Of a stretch of DNA of 48,672 bases, positions 1 to 8,073 are shown one piece after another. The DNA is taken from contig JAQBNZ010000109.1 in the NCBI GenBank assembly GCA_028288285.1, positions 1 through 48,672 on the forward strand, written 5' to 3'. Numbering within the stretch: the first letter of the stretch is position 1; the number at the start of each line of letters is the position of its first letter. A program made the position numbers and the translations under genes. This stretch comes from Mucilaginibacter sp. Its GTDB lineage: Bacteria; Bacteroidota; Bacteroidia; Sphingobacteriales; Sphingobacteriaceae. Below the pieces are notes generated by a model, which was not told the origin of the DNA, did no database searches, and saw only the letters and a list, made by a program, of their open reading frames with translations.

Positions 1-74
1 GGATTTTCAAATCCTAACTCAGAGATGGCATTAACAATATCATGACGGATTCCCAGATTAATAAATGGGTTCAT
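1..74 (-). CDS. DEAD-box RNA helicase, N-terminal fragment (gene runs off the window)
   Basis: Only the first 24 codons are present, reading leftward from an ATG at 74. They encode MNPFINLGIRHDIVNAISEL followed by GFEN. This matches the start of DEAD-box RNA helicases: an isolated aromatic residue, then the I..A..ELGFE segment that leads into the ATP-sensing Q motif. Such proteins unwind structured RNA during ribosome assembly, RNA decay or cold adaptation. The ATPase core lies outside the window, so the subfamily cannot be named. A -7 element lies at 116-123 and a hairpin sits in the leader between it and the start. Confidence 0.75.
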   Translation of the reverse strand, partial: MNPFINLGIRHDIVNAISELGFEN

Positions 75-89
75 GAATTAAAATAACGT

Positions 90-109
90 ATTTGGCTACA
101 TCGCCAAAT
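90..109. promoter_or_regulatory. 7-bp inverted repeat in the helicase leader
   Basis: The arms ATTTGGC (90-96) and GCCAAAT (103-109) pair perfectly around a 6-nt loop. The repeat lies between the predicted -7 box and the helicase start codon, so it would be transcribed as a leader hairpin. It could be a protein-binding palindrome instead. Confidence 0.4.
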
Positions 110-115
110 CGGCTG

Positions 116-123
116 CAAAGGTA
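116..123 (-). promoter_or_regulatory. Bacteroidota -7 element for the helicase gene
   Basis: The minus strand reads TACCTTTG, a full match to TAnnTTTG. It lies about 40 bases upstream of the ATG at 74. No -33 element is obvious. Confidence 0.4.
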
Positions 124-356
124 AAATTAAAATTGATAATATCAAATACCTTTTTTATAATTTATAATTATGGAAATTTTACAGCGGTTAGAAGCTGTAA
201 CAGGCTTAAAATCAGCGCATTTTTTGTGATGGTGATTTATGACACTTACACATAGGTATTGCTAACTTTAAAGTTACAATGTTTTAACATTAAGTATAAG
301 CGATTTATTTTAGTAAGCCTTACAAGAAGATTGATAATATGGCAGATTTAATTAAC

Positions 357-824
357 CTACCTCAACCTATCTGCCGACTTTACAAGTTTCTCATCTCTCT
401 GAATTGATTTAACCGCGAAAATGATGAGTATAATACTCAACGAGGTGAGGAACAACCCAATGCCCATGTTTCTATATTCAAGGGTAATATTGCCAACTAC
501 TTTTTTTACGGTTTGCGCCATCCAAAAACTATAGCCAATTAATACCAGTATGGCACTATAACATAAGGCAATTTGTTGCTTGCGGTTTTTATACATAAAT
601 ATAACTATAAGCGGTATTAATGCTGCAATAACAGTAATTATGGTTAGGCCAGTAAATACCTGTATATGGCTATCCTGTCCGTTAACGGTTTCATAAACGC
701 CGGTAACTGTTACATTTACCAGTTTACCATCCACGTAAATATTATGTGCAAGCGGAAAAAGAAACAGGCCAAAAAGCACTAATGAGGCAAACAGCAAGTA
801 TATAGATTGTATTCTTTGTAGCAT
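357..824 (-). CDS. DUF4293 family membrane protein
   Basis: This 155-residue protein starts MLQRIQSIYLLFASL, the characteristic opening of the Bacteroidota DUF4293 family. Four hydrophobic segments are visible at roughly residues 8-27, 58-77, 85-102 and 122-138, so it is a small inner-membrane protein. The stretch between the first two, with VDGKLVNVTVTGVYE, is polar and probably periplasmic. The function of the family is unknown. The gene is divergent from truA and has its own -7 element (TACATTTG on the minus strand, 866-873). The ATG at 824 is the first in frame and gives the expected family start. Confidence 0.85.
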   Translation of the reverse strand: MLQRIQSIYLLFASLVLFGLFLFPLAHNIYVDGKLVNVTVTGVYETVNGQDSHIQVFTGLTIITVIAALIPLIVIFMYKNRKQQIALCYSAILVLIGYSFWMAQTVKKVVGNITLEYRNMGIGLFLTSLSIILIIFAVKSIQRDEKLVKSADRLR

Positions 825-865
825 TTTGTTTAAGTTGTAAAATGTTGTAATGGTTTAAACTGTTG

Positions 866-873
866 CAAATGTA
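866..873 (-). promoter_or_regulatory. -7 element for the DUF4293 gene
   Basis: The minus strand reads TACATTTG, matching TAnnTTTG, about 40 bases upstream of the ATG at 824. Confidence 0.4.
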
Positions 874-957
874 AGATGTAAGCATGAACCTTTACAACTC
901 TTTAATATTTACAAGCCTTTAACCTTCACAAATATAATCTAAAATCGTAAATGATGT

Positions 958-965
958 TAACTTTG
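958..965 (+). promoter_or_regulatory. -7 element immediately before truA
   Basis: TAACTTTG ends only four bases before the truA GTG at 970. In Bacteroidota transcription usually begins about 5-7 bases beyond this element, so the transcript would start at or next to the initiation codon. Confidence 0.5.
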
Positions 966-969
966 CGCC

Positions 970-1716
970 GTGGCAAATAACCAACGGTATTTTATTGAAC
1001 TGGCTTATGATGGGACCAAGTATCATGGCTGGCAGGTACAGCAAAATGCCGTAAGTGTGCAGGAATTGCTTAACAAAGCATTAACCACCTTGCTTCGTCA
1101 GCCAATTGAAACAACTGGTTGCGGAAGAACAGATACAGGTGTACATGCAAAGGAATACTTCGCGCATTTTGACGCTCCTCAGCCCACCGAAGGGGCAGTG
1201 AACTTGCGTGGCCTCAACGCTTTATTACCACATGATATAGCCATTAAACGCATTATCCCGGTACATGCTGATGCGCACGCACGTTTTGATGCCACCCTAC
1301 GTTCATACGAATATCATATTCATTTTGAAAAGAACCCTTTTTTAAATGGATATTCATGGTTACTGAGGGACAGGCCAAATCTGGAATTAATGAACAAAGC
1401 GGCAGTTATAATTATGGAGTATATTGATTTTAGCTGTTTTAGTAAATCAAATACGCAGGTTAAAACCAATAATTGTAAAATTGCAAAAGCAGTTTGGGAA
1501 CAAACCGATAACGGTATTATATTTAAAATAACTGCCGATAGGTTTTTGCGCAATATGGTTCGCGCCATAGTGGGTACGCTTTTATTGGTAGGTAAAGGCG
1601 AAATGCAGCCCGAAGAGATTCGGGATATTATAGAAAGTAAAAACCGAAGCAATGCGGGCATGAGTGTACCGGCCTGCGGTTTATATTTAACAGAGGTGAA
1701 GTATTCGTACCTGTAA
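970..1716 (+). CDS. truA: tRNA pseudouridine(38-40) synthase TruA
   Basis: TruA isomerises uridines 38-40 in the anticodon stem-loop of many tRNAs. The 248-residue product has the usual length. It contains GCGRTDTGVHA at residues 50-60, with the catalytic Asp at 55. The conserved FLRNMVRAIVGTLL segment and a C-terminal GMSVPACGLYL follow, as expected. The start is GTG; the next residues (ANNQRYFIELAYDGT) already align with the family start, so no later start fits. A -7 promoter element ends four bases upstream, which makes the mRNA look leaderless. The neighbouring DUF4293 gene is divergent. Confidence 0.95.
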   Translation: MANNQRYFIELAYDGTKYHGWQVQQNAVSVQELLNKALTTLLRQPIETTGCGRTDTGVHAKEYFAHFDAPQPTEGAVNLRGLNALLPHDIAIKRIIPVHADAHARFDATLRSYEYHIHFEKNPFLNGYSWLLRDRPNLELMNKAAVIIMEYIDFSCFSKSNTQVKTNNCKIAKAVWEQTDNGIIFKITADRFLRNMVRAIVGTLLLVGKGEMQPEEIRDIIESKNRSNAGMSVPACGLYLTEVKYSYL

Positions 1717-1790
1717 TGATTATGGATTTGCACCTTAATGAAAGTTTAATAATATTATAAAAAAAATAATTTCGAAATTCGATATATAGA

Positions 1791-3599
1791 ATGTCAGAAG
1801 TAACAGGTAAAGCGGTTGATTGGAAATTACTACGAAGGGTAATGCACTATGTGAAACCATATAATGGCATTTTCATAATAGCAACATTTCTGACGGTTTT
1901 TTTAGCCGCTATTGCTTTAGTGCAGCCCATACTAATACAACGCACGCTTGACAAATACATCCTGACGAATGACTACCACGGACTGGTGTTTATGGTAGAA
2001 CTGATGATAGGGCAGTTAGTTATTCAAACCATTGCACAGTATTATCAAACTTATTTAACCAACTCGTTGGGGCAGTCGGTAATTCGTGACCTGCGGATAG
2101 ATATTTTTAATCATATTACCAGTTTGCGTTTAAAGTACTTTGACCGTACACCTATTGGGATGCTTATTACCCGTACGGTATCTGATTTGGAAACCATTGC
2201 CGATATTTTTTCTGAAGGGTTGATCTCTATAATGGGTGATATGCTGTTGGTGATAGCGGTTATTGGTTATATGCTTTGGCAGGATTGGAAATTGGCATTA
2301 ATTACGCTAATTCCTATGCCTTTGCTTTTTGCATCAACTTATGTGTTTAAAGAGGCTATAAAATCGTCTTTTCAGGAAGTGCGTACACAGGTGGCTCAGT
2401 TAAATACTTTTTTGGCCGAACATATTAGCGGTATCAGCATTATCCAATACTTTGCCCGCGAAGAACAGGAAATGCGCAAATTTGAGTCGGTTAATAAAAA
2501 ATATCGCGATGCCAACATCCGCTCTAACTGGTACTATTCCATTTTTTTTCCGGTTGTAGAAATTTTATTTGCCATTTGTATGGCTCTGCTGGTTTGGTAT
2601 GGCTGTAAACGCATACTGAACGATCAGCAATTGCACAGTATTTCGGCATCACCGGGGGGCGTTACACCGGGTGTTATTACAGGATTTATTGTATTGCTGA
2701 ACATGCTTTTCCGCCCGATACGCCAATTGGCAGACAAATTTAATACCCTGCAAATGGGTATGGTAGGTGCCGACAGGATTTTTAAAGTTTTGGATACTGA
2801 TGAGGTGGCCATTGATGAAGGCAGGCTTACCCCACCAACTTTACAAGGTGCAATAGAATTCAATAACGTTTGGTTTGCTTACAATGATGAAAACTGGGTG
2901 TTAAAGGATATCAACTTCCACATAAAACCCGGCGAAACACTGGCACTGGTTGGCGCAACCGGCGCAGGCAAATCATCAACCATTAACATTCTGAACCGTT
3001 TTTATGACATTGGCAAGGGAGAAGTGAAGGTAGATGGGATAGACATTCGCGAGTATAAGGTAGACTACCTGCGGTCAAAAATAGCAACAGTGATACAGGA
3101 TGTATTTTTGTTTACCGATACCATTGGAAACAACATCAGCCTCAGTAACCCCTACATTACCCGCGAAGAGATCATAAAAGCTGCTAAAGATGTAGGTGCC
3201 CATGATTTTATTGAACGCCTACCCGGTGGGTATGATTATAATGTGATGGAGCGTGGCGCAACACTGTCGGCAGGGCAGGCACAGCTAATTTCTTTTATAC
3301 GTGCATTGGTTTATAACCCAACTATATTGGTGCTGGATGAAGCTACATCATCGGTAGATACGGAAACTGAATTGCTGATACAAAATGCCATTAACAAATT
3401 GATGCAGGGCCGTACAGCCATTGTAATAGCACACCGCTTATCAACCATACAAAATGCAGATAAAATTATAGTGCTTGACCATGGCGAAATAAAGGAAACC
3501 GGTACTCACCAGGAATTGCTGCGTATAGAGAACGGCTATTACCGCAAACTATATGATCTGCAGTTTAACTCGGCAGGTATAGCCAAGCCTGTAGAATAA
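1791..3599 (+). CDS. ABC exporter, fused permease/ATPase (MsbA-like)
   Basis: This 602-residue half-transporter has an N-terminal six-helix permease domain (roughly residues 25-320) and a C-terminal nucleotide-binding domain. The ATPase motifs are complete: Walker A GATGAGKS at 388-395, signature LSAGQ at 492-496 (the usual second G of LSGGQ is A), and Walker B ILVLDE at 512-517 followed by the H-loop in IAHRLST. It would act as a homodimer in the inner membrane, exporting a lipid, peptide or drug. The substrate cannot be inferred from neighbours. A glycine/proline-rich insertion (SASPGGVTPG, containing a G6 run in the DNA) sits before the last transmembrane helix. Confidence 0.9.
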   Translation: MSEVTGKAVDWKLLRRVMHYVKPYNGIFIIATFLTVFLAAIALVQPILIQRTLDKYILTNDYHGLVFMVELMIGQLVIQTIAQYYQTYLTNSLGQSVIRDLRIDIFNHITSLRLKYFDRTPIGMLITRTVSDLETIADIFSEGLISIMGDMLLVIAVIGYMLWQDWKLALITLIPMPLLFASTYVFKEAIKSSFQEVRTQVAQLNTFLAEHISGISIIQYFAREEQEMRKFESVNKKYRDANIRSNWYYSIFFPVVEILFAICMALLVWYGCKRILNDQQLHSISASPGGVTPGVITGFIVLLNMLFRPIRQLADKFNTLQMGMVGADRIFKVLDTDEVAIDEGRLTPPTLQGAIEFNNVWFAYNDENWVLKDINFHIKPGETLALVGATGAGKSSTINILNRFYDIGKGEVKVDGIDIREYKVDYLRSKIATVIQDVFLFTDTIGNNISLSNPYITREEIIKAAKDVGAHDFIERLPGGYDYNVMERGATLSAGQAQLISFIRALVYNPTILVLDEATSSVDTETELLIQNAINKLMQGRTAIVIAHRLSTIQNADKIIVLDHGEIKETGTHQELLRIENGYYRKLYDLQFNSAGIAKPVE

Positions 3600-3851
3600 T
3601 TACTTTGATTCCAACCGACGGGCGTCGTCATCAGATGCATCAGGCTGATCTTTTTTTGGTGGATTTTTCACAGGCGTTACAGGCTGCTCCCTGTTCTCAT
3701 AATACTTGGCAACATTTTCCTGCTCCGGTTCATCAGCATGATATTGCTTGTCTTCTTTTTTAACTACACTCTTATGGCCATTATCTGCAGGCCTGTCGGT
3801 AGGCGTATCAGATGGCGAGGGCTTGTTATGATCGTTTGCGGGCTTTGTCAT
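3600..3851 (-). CDS. small hydrophilic, probably disordered protein
   Basis: An 83-residue ORF with an ATG start, rich in Pro, Asp, Lys, Glu and Asn and lacking any hydrophobic stretch. It ends directly against the stop codon of the convergent ABC exporter gene. I recognise no domain. Composition suggests an intrinsically disordered, soluble protein. No -7 element was found at its start and its expression is uncertain, but the ORF has a natural ATG and no competing gene on the other strand. Confidence 0.5.
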   Translation of the reverse strand: MTKPANDHNKPSPSDTPTDRPADNGHKSVVKKEDKQYHADEPEQENVAKYYENREQPVTPVKNPPKKDQPDASDDDARRLESK

Positions 3852-3880
3852 GATAGAACAACAGGTAAGAATACCTTTTG

Positions 3881-3930
3881 TTTATAATCTGAAACCGGGA
3901 TTAAAAAGATTTATAAGATTGCAAGGATAG
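3881..3930. repeat. GGATT/AGATT-spaced intergenic repeat, copy 1
   Basis: The stretch contains GGGATTAAAAAGATTTATAAG followed by ATTGCAAGGAT, so a GATT-type core recurs about every 9 bases. Related tracts lie at 6103-6140 and 41870-41941. Confidence 0.45.
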
Positions 3931-4054
3931 GAATATAAACTTTGCAACAATAAAGTTGCGAGTGTGCATCAGGCGTTAATTATTGTTAATTATACGCTAT
4001 AAACTTTTACCTTTAGGCCGGGTTTGTTAATTTCGCAAACAATTAGTGTAAGAT

Positions 4055-4095
4055 ATAGAGTCTCAGGTCTCATATATTAAATCTCATATCTAAGA
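4055..4095. repeat. TCTCAtat short direct repeats before ftsX
   Basis: TCTCA occurs three times in about 30 bases just upstream of the ftsX start, in an AT-rich stretch. It lies in the probable leader of ftsX and no function can be read from it. Confidence 0.35.
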
Positions 4096-4098
4096 TAA

Positions 4099-4977
4099 AT
4101 GGAAGAATTTGAAGCAAGCGAATCATCAAAAAAGGTAAAAACGATATATATATCAACCGTTTTTGGTATAGCCATGGTTTTATTAATGATTGGGCTTCTG
4201 GGCTTAATATTGGTACATGCCAATAACTTGTCGCGCTATGTAAAAGAAAACATTGTGCTTAATCTTTTCATGGACGATTCGGCTCATGAAACCGACGTGC
4301 TGCAATTGCAAAAACAGCTGGATGCCAATCCAATGGTTAAGCAAACCCAGTATGTTAGTAAAGAACTTGCCGCCCGCAATTTGCAAAAAGACCTGGGCGA
4401 GGACTTTGTAAAGTTTTTAGGTTATAACCCGCTATCGCAATCGCTTGATGTTTATTTGAAGGCAGATTATGCCAATAACGCCGATATTGAAAAATTCAAG
4501 GCAACTTTGCTCAAAAATCCATTGGTTAAAGAAGTTAAATACCAGCAATCACTGGTAGATCAAATGAACTCCAACCTTACTTCCATTAGCTTAATTATAC
4601 TGGCTTTTGCAGGTATATTTATAATCTTGTCTGTAGCGTTAATCAACAACACTATCAGGCTTGCTATTTATTCTCAAAGGTTCTTAATAAAATCAATGCA
4701 GCTGGTAGGTGCTACAAAAGGATTTATCCGCAAGCCATTCTTGCTTTATGGTATCTGGCATGGCTTGTTAGGCGCGTTAATATCTGTAGTAATACTAATT
4801 GGTACCTTGTTCCTGGCCAACAAACAAATCCCTGATCTGATAATACTGCAAAACTATACCGAATTTGGTATTGTATTTTTGGGAATAATAGGATTAGGCA
4901 TATTTATATCTGCCTTTAGTACCTTCTTGGCAGTTAACAAGTTTTTACGTTTAAAAATATACGATCTATATAGGTAA
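4099..4977 (+). CDS. ftsX: cell division permease-like protein FtsX
   Basis: FtsX is the membrane partner of the ATPase FtsE; together they couple the divisome to peptidoglycan hydrolase activation. The 292-residue product has the family layout: a short cytoplasmic N-terminus, a transmembrane helix at about 18-40, an extracytoplasmic domain (about 42-150), then three more helices (about 165-185, 210-235, 255-280). The segment LIILAFAGIFIILSVALINNTIRLAIYSQR and the following KSMQLVGATKGFI are characteristic of the FtsX core. FtsE is not adjacent, as is common in Bacteroidota. The gene heads a same-strand block with DUF3098, uppP, truB and ribF. Confidence 0.92.
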   Translation: MEEFEASESSKKVKTIYISTVFGIAMVLLMIGLLGLILVHANNLSRYVKENIVLNLFMDDSAHETDVLQLQKQLDANPMVKQTQYVSKELAARNLQKDLGEDFVKFLGYNPLSQSLDVYLKADYANNADIEKFKATLLKNPLVKEVKYQQSLVDQMNSNLTSISLIILAFAGIFIILSVALINNTIRLAIYSQRFLIKSMQLVGATKGFIRKPFLLYGIWHGLLGALISVVILIGTLFLANKQIPDLIILQNYTEFGIVFLGIIGLGIFISAFSTFLAVNKFLRLKIYDLYR

Positions 4978-4999
4978 AAGTAATTGAGAAAATTTCTCA

Positions 5000-5030
5000 A
5001 TCACTAATTCATTAAATCAATAATTCATCA
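5000..5030. repeat. TCACTAATTCA-type AT-rich repeat, copy 1
   Basis: About 31 bases between ftsX and the DUF3098 gene match 19517-19546 with only a few differences (core TCACTAATTCA, then TCAATAATTCA). Confidence 0.5.
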
Positions 5031-5040
5031 AATTAAATAT

Positions 5041-5307
5041 ATGGCATTGCAACAATCAAAAACGGCTGCTACCAAAACAACAACAGCAGCTAAGACCCAG
5101 GCAACAGCACCGGTACAATTCATATTTGGGAAAGAGAACTATCGTATATTAATTATCAGCATTGCTATTGTGGCATTTGGTTTTGTGCTAATGAGCGGTA
5201 CAACAGATATTTACAGTACTACTAAAATTGTTATTGCACCAATAGTAGTGCTTGCTGGCTTTGGTTTAGGCTTTTATGCAATCTTAAAAAAGCCATCAAC
5301 TAAATAA
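5041..5307 (+). CDS. DUF3098 family membrane protein
   Basis: An 88-residue protein with an Ala/Thr/Lys-rich N-terminus followed by [15 protein letters not shown], the hallmark of DUF3098, and two transmembrane helices at about 38-54 and 62-82. The family is found in Bacteroidota between ftsX and uppP, exactly as here, and its function is unknown. Its TAA stop overlaps the uppP ATG by one base (5307), so the two are translationally coupled. The context suggests a role in cell-envelope or division biology. Confidence 0.85.
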   Translation: MALQQSKTAATKTTTAAKTQATAPVQFIFGKENYRILIISIAIVAFGFVLMSGTTDIYSTTKIVIAPIVVLAGFGLGFYAILKKPSTK

Positions 5308-6101
5308 TGAATTTAATACATGTAATTGTCCTTGCTATTATTGAGGGTATCACGGAGTTTTTGCCGATATCATCAACAGGACATATGATTATTGCCTCAT
5401 CAGTAATGGGGATAGCCAGTAACGATTTTGTAAAGTTATTTACCGTAGCTATACAGTTTGGAGCAATATTATCGGTAGTAGTATTATACTTTAAACGTTT
5501 TTTTCAATCGCTTGATTTTTACTTTAAGCTAATAGTGGCCTTTATCCCGGCTGCTATTTTTGGTTTACTGTTCAGTAAAAAGATAGATGCTTTATTAGAT
5601 AGCGCCTTAACAGTAGGTATTACCATGTTTGTTGGAGGTGTTATTTTATTGTTTGTTGATAAATGGTTTAGCCAGTCTGTAGTTAAGGAAGAAAAACAAA
5701 TAAGCTATTTAACGGCTTTAAAAATCGGTTTCTTTCAGTGCCTGGCCATGATTCCCGGAACCTCTCGCTCTGCTGCCAGCATTGTTGGTGGTATGGCGCA
5801 AAAGCTAAGTCGTAAGGCCGCTGCTGAGTTTTCTTTCTTTTTAGCAGTGCCCACTATGTTTGCTGCAACTGTTAAAAAACTGTATGATTTTTATAAAGAA
5901 GGTCACGTATTCACCGGCGAAGAAATTAAGCTTTTAGCCATTGGTAATGTTATCGCTTTCATAGTAGCCTTATTAGCTATTAAAACATTCATCACCTTTT
6001 TAGAGCGCCGCGGCTTCCAGTTATTTGGCTGGTACCGTATTTTGGTAGGAGGAATAATTATTATTCTTATCGTATCAGGCCATGATTTAAAGGTAATATA
6101 A
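5307..6101 (+). CDS. uppP: undecaprenyl-diphosphate phosphatase (UppP/BacA)
   Basis: This integral membrane enzyme dephosphorylates undecaprenyl pyrophosphate so that the carrier lipid can be reused for peptidoglycan and surface polysaccharide synthesis. The 264-residue product carries both active-site signatures: [14 protein letters not shown] at residues 13-26, with the catalytic glutamates, and PGTSRSA at 150-156. About eight hydrophobic helices are visible. Its start overlaps the preceding stop by one base. The family is linked to bacitracin tolerance. Confidence 0.95.
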   Translation: MNLIHVIVLAIIEGITEFLPISSTGHMIIASSVMGIASNDFVKLFTVAIQFGAILSVVVLYFKRFFQSLDFYFKLIVAFIPAAIFGLLFSKKIDALLDSALTVGITMFVGGVILLFVDKWFSQSVVKEEKQISYLTALKIGFFQCLAMIPGTSRSAASIVGGMAQKLSRKAAAEFSFFLAVPTMFAATVKKLYDFYKEGHVFTGEEIKLLAIGNVIAFIVALLAIKTFITFLERRGFQLFGWYRILVGGIIIILIVSGHDLKVI

Positions 6102-6102
6102 A

Positions 6103-6140
6103 CCAGGATTAAAAGGATGTTACGGATTACCGGATTTGAT
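6103..6140. repeat. GGATT-spaced intergenic repeat, copy 2
   Basis: GGAT cores begin at 6106, 6115, 6124 and 6132, giving 8-9 base spacing. The tract resembles those at 3881-3930 and 41870-41941. It fills the start of the 128-base gap between uppP and truB. Confidence 0.45.
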
Positions 6141-6229
6141 TGTAAAACGGATAAAATAACGACACGATTTAGTTTCTGAAATTTTAATTAAAAATCCTTT
6201 AATCAGACAAATTTCCTAAATCAAGGTTC

Positions 6230-6946
6230 ATGTTCAAAAATATTCAAGATTTTGCCGATGGTCAGTTATTGTTGGTCAATAAACCCTACGAGTGGACCAG
6301 CTTTGATGTTGTGGGTAAAATTCGCAACTCATTCAAGCCTTTAAAACTTAAAGTGGGCCATGCCGGCACGCTTGATCCGCTGGCTACAGGGCTGCTTATT
6401 ATCTGCACAGGTAAAATGACCAAGCAGATAGATACTTTTCAGGCCGAAGAGAAAGAATATACCGGCACCATGATATTGGGTGCAACCACTCCAACATATG
6501 ATTTGGAGAGTGAGCCAGAAGTGAAGTTTGATACAAGTCACCTTACTGATGAGCAAATAAAAGCTGCCTGTGCGCAGTTTATTGGCGACATACAGCAATA
6601 TCCTCCTGCGCATTCGGCCATTAAAATTGATGGCGAGCGCCTGTATGAAAAAGCCCGCCGAGGCGAGGATGTGGAACTGCGCCTGCGTAATGTAACCATA
6701 TCAGAATTTGAAATAACCCGAATTGAACTGCCAGAGGTGGATTTCCGTGTGGTGTGCAGTAAGGGAACATACATCCGCTCACTGGTAAATGATTTTGGTG
6801 AGGTTTTAAACAATGGCGCTTATCTTTCAAAATTAACACGTACCCGTAGTGGGAACTATCGTATTGAAGATGCCCACGAGGTTTTAGAGCTGGTTAACAC
6901 TATCCGCGAGCTCAAGGCCATACAAACCGGCTCTGCCGATTTGTAA
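6230..6946 (+). CDS. truB: tRNA pseudouridine(55) synthase TruB
   Basis: TruB makes pseudouridine 55 in the T-loop of tRNAs. The 238-residue product opens with the family's G-LLVNKP-EWTSFDVV segment and has GHAGTLDPLATG at residues 43-54, with the catalytic Asp at 49. PPAHSAIKIDGERLYE and CSKGTYIRSLVNDFGE follow in the expected order. It is somewhat short because it lacks an extended C-terminal PUA-like domain, which is usual in Bacteroidota. It lies in the conserved ftsX-DUF3098-uppP-truB-ribF order. Confidence 0.95.
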   Translation: MFKNIQDFADGQLLLVNKPYEWTSFDVVGKIRNSFKPLKLKVGHAGTLDPLATGLLIICTGKMTKQIDTFQAEEKEYTGTMILGATTPTYDLESEPEVKFDTSHLTDEQIKAACAQFIGDIQQYPPAHSAIKIDGERLYEKARRGEDVELRLRNVTISEFEITRIELPEVDFRVVCSKGTYIRSLVNDFGEVLNNGAYLSKLTRTRSGNYRIEDAHEVLELVNTIRELKAIQTGSADL

Positions 6947-6995
6947 TTTTTACATTTCAATTAGTAAAACCGTTCTCCTTTGTCCTTTCTCCTTT

Positions 6996-7003
6996 TAACT
7001 TTG
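6996..7003 (+). promoter_or_regulatory. -7 element for ribF
   Basis: TAACTTTG overlaps the first base of an in-frame GTG at 7003. That overlap argues against the GTG and for the ATG at 7015 as the true start. Confidence 0.5.
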
Positions 7004-7014
7004 TGCTGAACAGA

Positions 7015-7965
7015 ATGAAGATATATCATCATATTGACGAATTTACGCCGGTTAAAAATGCCGTAGTTACCATTGGCACTTTTGATGGGGTGCATATCGG
7101 TCATCGTAAAATAATATCGCGGATAAAGGAACTGGCAACCGCATCAGGAGGTGAAACCGTTATTCTTACTTTTTTTCCGCATCCGCGGATGATATTGCAT
7201 CCTGAGGATGAGAGTATTAAACTTATTACCACCATTGCAGAAAAAGCCGGGCTGCTGGAACAATTAGGCGTAGATCACCTCATTATTACGCCCTTTTCAA
7301 GGGACTTCTCCAACCAATCGCCAGAAGGATATATCCGTGATGTATTGGTTAATAAAATCGGAACAAAAAAAATTGTTATTGGTTATGACCATCGTTTTGG
7401 TAAAGACAGGCAGGGCGGTTTGCAGGACTTGCTTGCCCAGGCGCCGGTTTACGGTTTTGAAGTAATAGAGATACCCGAGCAAGATATAAACGATGTAGCT
7501 ATCAGCTCAACCCGTGTCAGGACAGCATTGCTTTGTGGAGACATCTATATAGCTAATGAATGTTTGGGCTATCCGTTCTTTATCACCGGTAAAGTTATCC
7601 GTGGTGATCAGTTAGGCCGTACTTTGGGTTACCCAACCGCAAACCTAATGGTGGAGGAAAGGTACAAGCTCATTCCATCAGATGGGATCTATGCTGTGAA
7701 AGTTAATGTTGAAGGCAAGGAATATAAAGGCATGGCATATATTGGCCACCGCCCCACTGTAAACGGCATGACGCGTAATATTGAGGTGAATATATTTGAT
7801 TTCAGTGCAGATATTTATAACAAAGAACTCCGTATGGAATTTCTGCACTTTGTACGAGAGGACATCAAATTCGCCTCACTCGAAGAACTTGTAGTTCAAT
7901 TAGGCAAGGATAAAGAAGATGTGCTGGCCCTACTGGTAATGAATGGTCCGCAGTTTAACATATAG
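7015..7965 (+). CDS. ribF: bifunctional riboflavin kinase / FAD synthetase
   Basis: RibF phosphorylates riboflavin to FMN and adenylylates FMN to FAD. The N-terminal nucleotidyltransferase domain shows VTIGTFDGVHIGHRKI, which includes the GxHxGH-type motif, near residues 18-33. The C-terminal kinase domain begins with GKVIRGDQLGRTLGYPTANL. I place the start at ATG 7015, giving MKIYHHIDEF, because the upstream in-frame GTG (7003) lies inside a -7 promoter box. The leader would then be only a few bases long. A small hairpin follows the gene. Confidence 0.93.
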   Translation: MKIYHHIDEFTPVKNAVVTIGTFDGVHIGHRKIISRIKELATASGGETVILTFFPHPRMILHPEDESIKLITTIAEKAGLLEQLGVDHLIITPFSRDFSNQSPEGYIRDVLVNKIGTKKIVIGYDHRFGKDRQGGLQDLLAQAPVYGFEVIEIPEQDINDVAISSTRVRTALLCGDIYIANECLGYPFFITGKVIRGDQLGRTLGYPTANLMVEERYKLIPSDGIYAVKVNVEGKEYKGMAYIGHRPTVNGMTRNIEVNIFDFSADIYNKELRMEFLHFVREDIKFASLEELVVQLGKDKEDVLALLVMNGPQFNI

Positions 7966-7979
7966 TGCGGTTTCGTTCC

Positions 7980-7995
7980 GTTGGCTTTAGCCAAC
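7980..7995 (+). terminator. weak hairpin after ribF
   Basis: GTTGGC and GCCAAC pair perfectly around TTTA and are followed by an A-rich rather than T-rich stretch, so termination on this strand would be weak. Confidence 0.3.
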
Positions 7996-8037
7996 AAAAA
8001 CTTCTAACTTCAATTCCTTAACTTTCATATAATTCGA

Positions 8038-8045
8038 TAGATTTG
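8038..8045 (+). promoter_or_regulatory. -7 element for the DUF2157-like gene
   Basis: TAGATTTG matches TAnnTTTG and lies 28 bases before the ATG at 8074. Confidence 0.4.
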
Positions 8046-8073
8046 ACGTAAGAACACAGCTACCAATTATTCA

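Noticed and set aside
1320..1733. 137-codon minus-strand ORF inside truA
   Set aside because: It is a shadow of the well-supported truA frame.
2651..2665. G6 tract in the ABC exporter as a phase-variation site
   Set aside because: It is only six bases and lies mid-gene in a linker; weaker than the A10 tract and common by chance.
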